Origin: Collybiopsis luxurians FD-317 M1 | Taxonomy: Eukaryota; Basidiomycota; Agaricomycetes; Agaricales; Omphalotaceae | NCBI GenBank assembly: GCA_000827265.1 | Contig: KN834950.1 | Span: 1-11,194, forward strand | DNA length: 11,194 nt | Reading direction: 5' to 3' | Shown here: piece by piece, positions 7,982 to 11,194 of the stretch | How positions within the stretch are numbered: the stretch's first letter is position 1 | How the letters are laid out: each line of letters starts with the position of its first letter | The notes under the pieces: generated by a model | Databases searched by the model: none | What the model saw: only the letters and a program-made list of their open reading frames with translations | Told to the model about the DNA's origin: nothing | Program-made: the position numbers and the translations under genes

Positions 7982-8338
7982 GTGGACTATGACCAGGGTC
8001 GTATAGTACTAGACCGTCTGGTACCATGGCGCCGTACCATCCTCCTCGAGGTATCTGGCTATCACCAAGAAGCAGTATTAGTACGGAACATTATGGAGGT
8101 CTCAAACGACACCAATCGTACGATGCGCTCGTTCCGATGCCCTCATGTAATGATTCTCGAGTTCCCTTTCAGTCACATTTTAACGACCACCATATGTGCA
8201 TTGGGCAATCTTATAGTCTCCCCCGCATCTATCATCACCCTCGTCATTGGTTTCATCGTCATCTGCGAAATGTCCAAAGCAAACTCCATGAATCTGACCA
8301 AACTTGCCCGACAGTCTACGATCTTGCTTCGGAGTTGA
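7982..8338 (+). pseudogene. hydrophobic open frame, possible degenerate membrane-protein exon
   Basis: About 118 codons starting at a GTG rather than an ATG. The C-terminal third is strongly hydrophobic (for example TTTICALGNLIV and SIITLVIGFIVICEM), consistent with one or two membrane helices, and coincides with repeat copy B. No family recognised, no clear promoter or splice partner. The two similar hydrophobic segments at 7643 and 8168 suggest a duplicated ancestral exon that has decayed, but the evidence is weak. Confidence 0.25.
8168..8314 (+). repeat. diverged direct repeat, copy B
   Basis: Starts TTCAGTCACATTTT, followed by TAACGACCACC, CAATCTTAT, GGTTTCATCGTC and GACCAAA, collinear with copy A about 525 bases upstream. 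It lies inside the longer open frame 7982-8338. Confidence 0.45.
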
Positions 8339-8605
8339 CGAGAAGGATGTTCGGGTAGTGAGACAGTCGCCATCGGAGGTGGAGTCGAGCACAGGGAACA
8401 TGATCATCATTGGGTACTGGCGTGAAGACAGAGTCTCTCCAGTGGAACAGAGCTCCGAACTGTAGTAATATACATCAAGATGCATACGCATATATTATTA
8501 TATATTCGAATTAACCAATCTGAAAACCACTGAACCAGAACTGGCTCAGCCATCCGAACCAGCGCTTCCATCGGATGATTAGAAGTGGTGTGTCCTCGGA
8601 ATGGA
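8339..8605. other. 3' flank of the minus-strand gene, AT-rich patch
   Basis: Lies downstream of the stop codon of the minus-strand gene at 8606. On the minus strand an ATATAATAATATAT-type tract near 8510-8488 could contribute to 3' end formation; this is inference from composition only. The other open frames here are short and motif-free. Confidence 0.25.
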
Positions 8606-9562
8606 CTAAAGAATCCGCGCGACGGAGATGAGATAGGCTGAGTCTGCGCTCTCAACCTTTGCGTGACCGGTGGACTCGACGAACACGATCCCCGGCGTAT
8701 GGGGTGAACAGGATGGCGCAGTTTGCGCAAACGCTTGAACGTGCGGTGGAGCGCTCGTTGAGGAGGGAATGCCTAAGATAGACGTTAGCTGAAGAATAAG
8801 AAGAAAAAAAGAAGACAGAGACAGAGACGTACCCACTGTAATATGCATTCTCATACCCGCCATACACATATCTATCCTCTTCCTCCTCCTCTTCTTCCTC
8901 GCCATCGCTCATCGAACTCCACAACCACCCAAGGAAACTCGTCTCCAACCGCGGTCTAGAGCGTGAGCGAGCCGCACCCCACCACCTCCACTGACAATAT
9001 TCCCATTCGCATCCCCCATCTTCTTCCTCTTTGACCCATCTATCCAAAGACTACAATCCAAATGAGCATTCTCTGCCCCAGCCTCAGCCTCAGCCATGGC
9101 ATTCGCAACAGCGATCAACACCCTCTCCAATCTTGCCTTGAGTGCAGGCGACGCGGTCCCATGGGTTTTGACGGAGGAGAGGAAGCCATTAGCGTCGAGG
9201 TCGACGGAGCCGGTATCAGACCCGTCGAAGCGGAATGGGAATTTTGTTTTTTTTTTAGCAGAGAACGATGACGAGGCAACATAGTCAAGGGCACGGGCAT
9301 GAGATTGTTGAGGCTGAAGAACTGAGGGATGAGAGTGGAAGAGCGGAAGGAAGGACAGATGGGGTACTATGCGAGTACCGATGTGAGAAGCGTCTGCGAG
9401 TGGTTAGGGCCGAGCCTGACAATGTAACACGGGGAAAATGAAGACACGGGGGGAATGGAGACCGATAGGAATGTTAAAGACTTGAGGGTACAATAGTTAG
9501 ATTGAGAATGAATTGGAATCAAAATTCCACTGACCGGTATAGCCAGCTTGAGAGTTGGCCAT
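8606..9562 (-). CDS. unrecognised multi-exon gene, acidic Glu-rich protein (about 226 aa)
   Basis: Function unknown. Proposed exons 9562-9535, 9393-9122, 9050-8837 and 8772-8606 share one frame and end at TAG. The start MANSQAGYT has A at -3 and GCC as second codon. The first intron (141 bp) ends CTAACCACTCGCAG; its phase 1 joins to an open frame with natural-looking codons. Residues 10-100 include HARALDYVASSSF, a Lys run encoded by ten A, KFPFRFDGSDTGSVDLDANG and SPALKARLER. Next come DRWVKEEEDGG, a Trp-rich stretch (EYCQWRWWG), RPRLETSFLGWLWSSM, eight Glu in a row, and YGGYENAYYS; the end is PGIVFVESTGHAKVES. The second joint (donor GTGTTG at 9121, acceptor TGTAG at 9051) is the weakest, because the alternative frame stays open to about 8909. 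The last intron could use GTGGGT (8836) or GTACGT (8832); the first gives the more protein-like C-terminus. Gene existence is fairly likely, exact exons are not. Confidence 0.5.
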
Positions 9563-9624
9563 GATATCTCTTTCACTGCGTGATTATAGCTGTTGGTCGA
9601 TATAGGGTGGATAAGGACCACACG

Positions 9625-9631
9625 GACGTCA
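9625..9631 (-). promoter_or_regulatory. CRE-like TGACGTC upstream of the unrecognised gene
   Basis: TGACGTC on the minus strand, about 65 bases upstream of the proposed ATG at 9562, is seven of eight bases of the bZIP/ATF palindrome. CCTATATCG lies between it and the ATG (about 9600). Plausible promoter parts; not proven. Confidence 0.25.
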
Positions 9632-10478
9632 GCGATAATGTCCGTTCATCTGCCAAATCGGGTAACGGGATATTATGTAAGATTTACTAAATTTGGATTT
9701 CGGCTATTCCACTCTCAACGGGGATACCAAACCACTACTACCATTAGTACTAGCTTCTGGTCGAGCAATGGAATCAAGATCTACACAAAGGTTAGTGCAT
9801 TCTCTTTAGTAGAACCTTTTGTGCGTCGTGTGCACACATGATCTTTCTTCCGACCACAAACTTTAATCCCAATTTTTCCATTCGCCCTTTGGCTGGAATT
9901 TTGTCATCCGCGACAATTGAAATTTTCATACTAGCGTGTCCATCTCAACTCGGTGTCTGTCGGTGTTACTCAATGACACACAGAACGTGGTTCAAATACT
10001 GGTGAGTAATTGGTGGCACTCTACTCACACTAGTTACGACGGAGATCTACTCTACATGGGACCAACGTAGGTCCGAACAGACCCAGCAGGTGGGCTCTCT
10101 GCACTGCACTGCGCAATGAGTTTCGCTTCTCAAAGACTTCTATAGATCTCGCATTTCTCGGTATTAGCAGATACCTTCGGAACTCAAAAGTTAATGGGAA
10201 CACGACGTATGTACACTCAACCTCACTGGTGGATCGGCCCACTTGGAACGGAGCAGACTCTTCAAACTCAATATACCATCCTCATCGATAGGGATTCTCG
10301 ACAACGATACGCATTATTTCGAGTATTCTTCCTCTATGAATCCAAATGAATTATTCATATTATTCATTTCGACCACTCTATCTTCCGAGCACCATACTGT
10401 CCCTACTGGAAATTACCCACGAACGGGAAATACTGACGGTATTTCCTCGACCTTTCTCACACCTTATGAACACTTCGA
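9632..10478. other. intergenic region, nothing supported
   Basis: The open frames in this stretch (plus 9593-9841, minus 10242-10030, plus 10243-10557) lack recognisable motifs; the last begins at TTG and consists largely of Ser/Pro/Phe from a CT-rich tract. No RNA gene or mobile element end was found. Confidence 0.45.
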
Positions 10479-10541
10479 GTCTTCGACCTCTTCTTTCCTG
10501 CCTTCTCCCTTCCTTCCTTCATCTCCACCCATCTCCAGCCT
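10479..10541 (+). promoter_or_regulatory. pyrimidine-rich tract, possible promoter/leader element
   Basis: About 60 bases of nearly unbroken C/T with TTCC repeats, ending about 115 bases before the ATG at 10657. Such CT tracts commonly sit near transcription starts in filamentous fungi. It is the main hint that a plus-strand gene begins here. Confidence 0.3.
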
Positions 10542-10656
10542 CGAAAATTTTACTTGATCAAACTTCTCATCTAACCTTAATAGACCATACACATGATCAA
10601 CTTCTCTAGATACTCTTCCGCAAGACCAGTTTAACTTTTTCTCCAAGATCACGATC

Positions 10657-10966
10657 ATGAAGAAGTTAAAAGACTCCGACTCCGCAGATGACATGTCCAA
10701 CAATCCAACAAATGTTCCAGGTTCCTTTACTTATCTTTTATTCTCCTCCTATCATATCATATCATCTCGAGCTTCTGTTCCTAGGCAGCCCTATCATACC
10801 CTATCCTATCATATCCCATGATATCATATCTAGGTCCACAAGGCTCATTCACTCACGGAACATCAAAACTTTACTGAAAGCAATTTTCATTCTTCCGAGA
10901 TTCTTACCTACCTCCTTACTCACTTCCAGAGAGTTCACACTAGTAACAGTACTCGAGCCGAGGTAG
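10657..10966 (+). CDS. candidate short gene start, low support
   Basis: An ATG at 10657 opens a hydrophilic exon (MKKLKDSDSADDMSNNPTN) ending VP plus one base at a CCAG/GTTCCT donor (10721). An acceptor CCTAG at 10784 restores an open frame to TAG at 10966, giving an 82-codon product. A second acceptor at 10833 instead gives GPQGSFTHGTSKLY and then a stop. The donor GTTCCT is weak, the second exon includes TATCATA repeats, and no family is recognised. It may be the first exon of a gene that has decayed, or chance. Confidence 0.22.
10750..10833. repeat. imperfect TATCATA/CCTATC low-complexity repeat
   Basis: Units such as TATCATATCATATCAT (10750-10765) and CCTATCATACCCTATC followed by further TATCATA copies (about 10789-10831) make an interrupted short-unit repeat. 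Probably slippage-derived; it overlaps the possible intron and exon joint of the weak gene at 10657. Confidence 0.55.
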
Positions 10967-11194
10967 ACTCTTTGAACGGTCAACTCTGATTTTCATCAGT
11001 GCCAAGCAATCACTTCTCTACGGAATGCCCAATACATTAATTAACAACTGAAAGTATTCCGGAGAGTATGAGGTGATAGGAGGTGATAGAAGGAACCACG
11101 AAATGCTTGTATATATATCGAGCTTTTTGCGGTTCCACGCGGCGACATTGGACAGAATCGATGGCCATCTCATACATAGAATCGCTACCAGTTT
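10967..11194. other. right-edge sequence, nothing supported
   Basis: Contains a short direct repeat, AGGTGATAGGAGGTGATAG (about 11070-11088), and a TATATATAT stretch near 11110-11118 that could be a promoter TATA for a gene beyond the right edge. No coding frame is supported. Confidence 0.35.

Noticed and set aside
8407..8730. Minus-strand 107-codon open frame
   Set aside because: It overlaps the last exon of the better supported gene in another frame, and has no motif or independent start context.
10243..10557. 104-codon plus-strand open frame
   Set aside because: It starts at TTG, and its composition comes from a CT-rich tract (Ser/Pro/Phe) more likely to be promoter sequence.
1..11194. 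CRISPR array, riboswitch, operon, phage or prokaryotic defence locus
   Set aside because: Intron-bearing genes and a fungal NLR show a eukaryotic nuclear genome; no regularly spaced repeats were seen.

Overview
The window reads as nuclear DNA of a filamentous basidiomycete, most likely an Agaricomycete. The reasons are the short introns (about 50-64 bp in the best-supported genes) with GT..AG ends and CTAAT/CTAAC-like branch points, a fungal-type NACHT receptor of the kind these genomes carry in large families, and a Tc1/mariner element whose transposase gene carries three introns. The assignment is inference from gene content; no rRNA or other marker gene is present.

Layout. Positions 1-2192 (minus strand) hold the 5' two thirds of a NACHT-domain STAND/NLR gene: basic N-terminal tail, low-complexity linker, helical HeLo/MLKL-like domain, then NACHT with Walker A and Walker B. 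The coding frame runs off the left edge, but an in-frame TAA lies between the two Walker motifs, so the locus looks like a recent pseudogene or a split gene. Positions 2274-2829 are non-coding flank. Positions 2832-6228 are a complete Tc1/mariner transposon of about 3.4 kb, flanked by a TA duplication and bounded by terminal inverted repeats that match at 59 of 61 positions. It holds two genes facing each other: a passenger gene on the plus strand (AT-hook-like motif, a Cys/His-rich segment, Pro/Tyr-rich linker, SAM-like C-terminus) and a DD34E transposase on the minus strand. Their stop codons are only 12 bp apart. Each gene is intact after splicing except for a single TGA.

From 6231 to the right edge the sequence is markedly richer in CpG and gene-poor. 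It contains two clusters of ACGCGT (MCB-type) motifs, a diverged direct repeat (7643-7843 and 8168-8314) whose copies both lie in hydrophobic open frames, one convincing but unrecognised multi-exon gene on the minus strand (about 9562-8606, acidic Glu-rich), and a weak candidate gene start on the plus strand near 10657.

How the parts relate. The transposase and passenger gene form one mobile unit; the AT-hook-like protein could act on the A-tract-rich inner part of the repeats, but that is a hypothesis. The NLR and the transposon share low CpG and one premature stop per gene, each explainable by a single C-to-T change, which suggests methylation-linked decay of repeated sequence. The most interesting item is the two-gene mariner element with its uncharacterised passenger protein.
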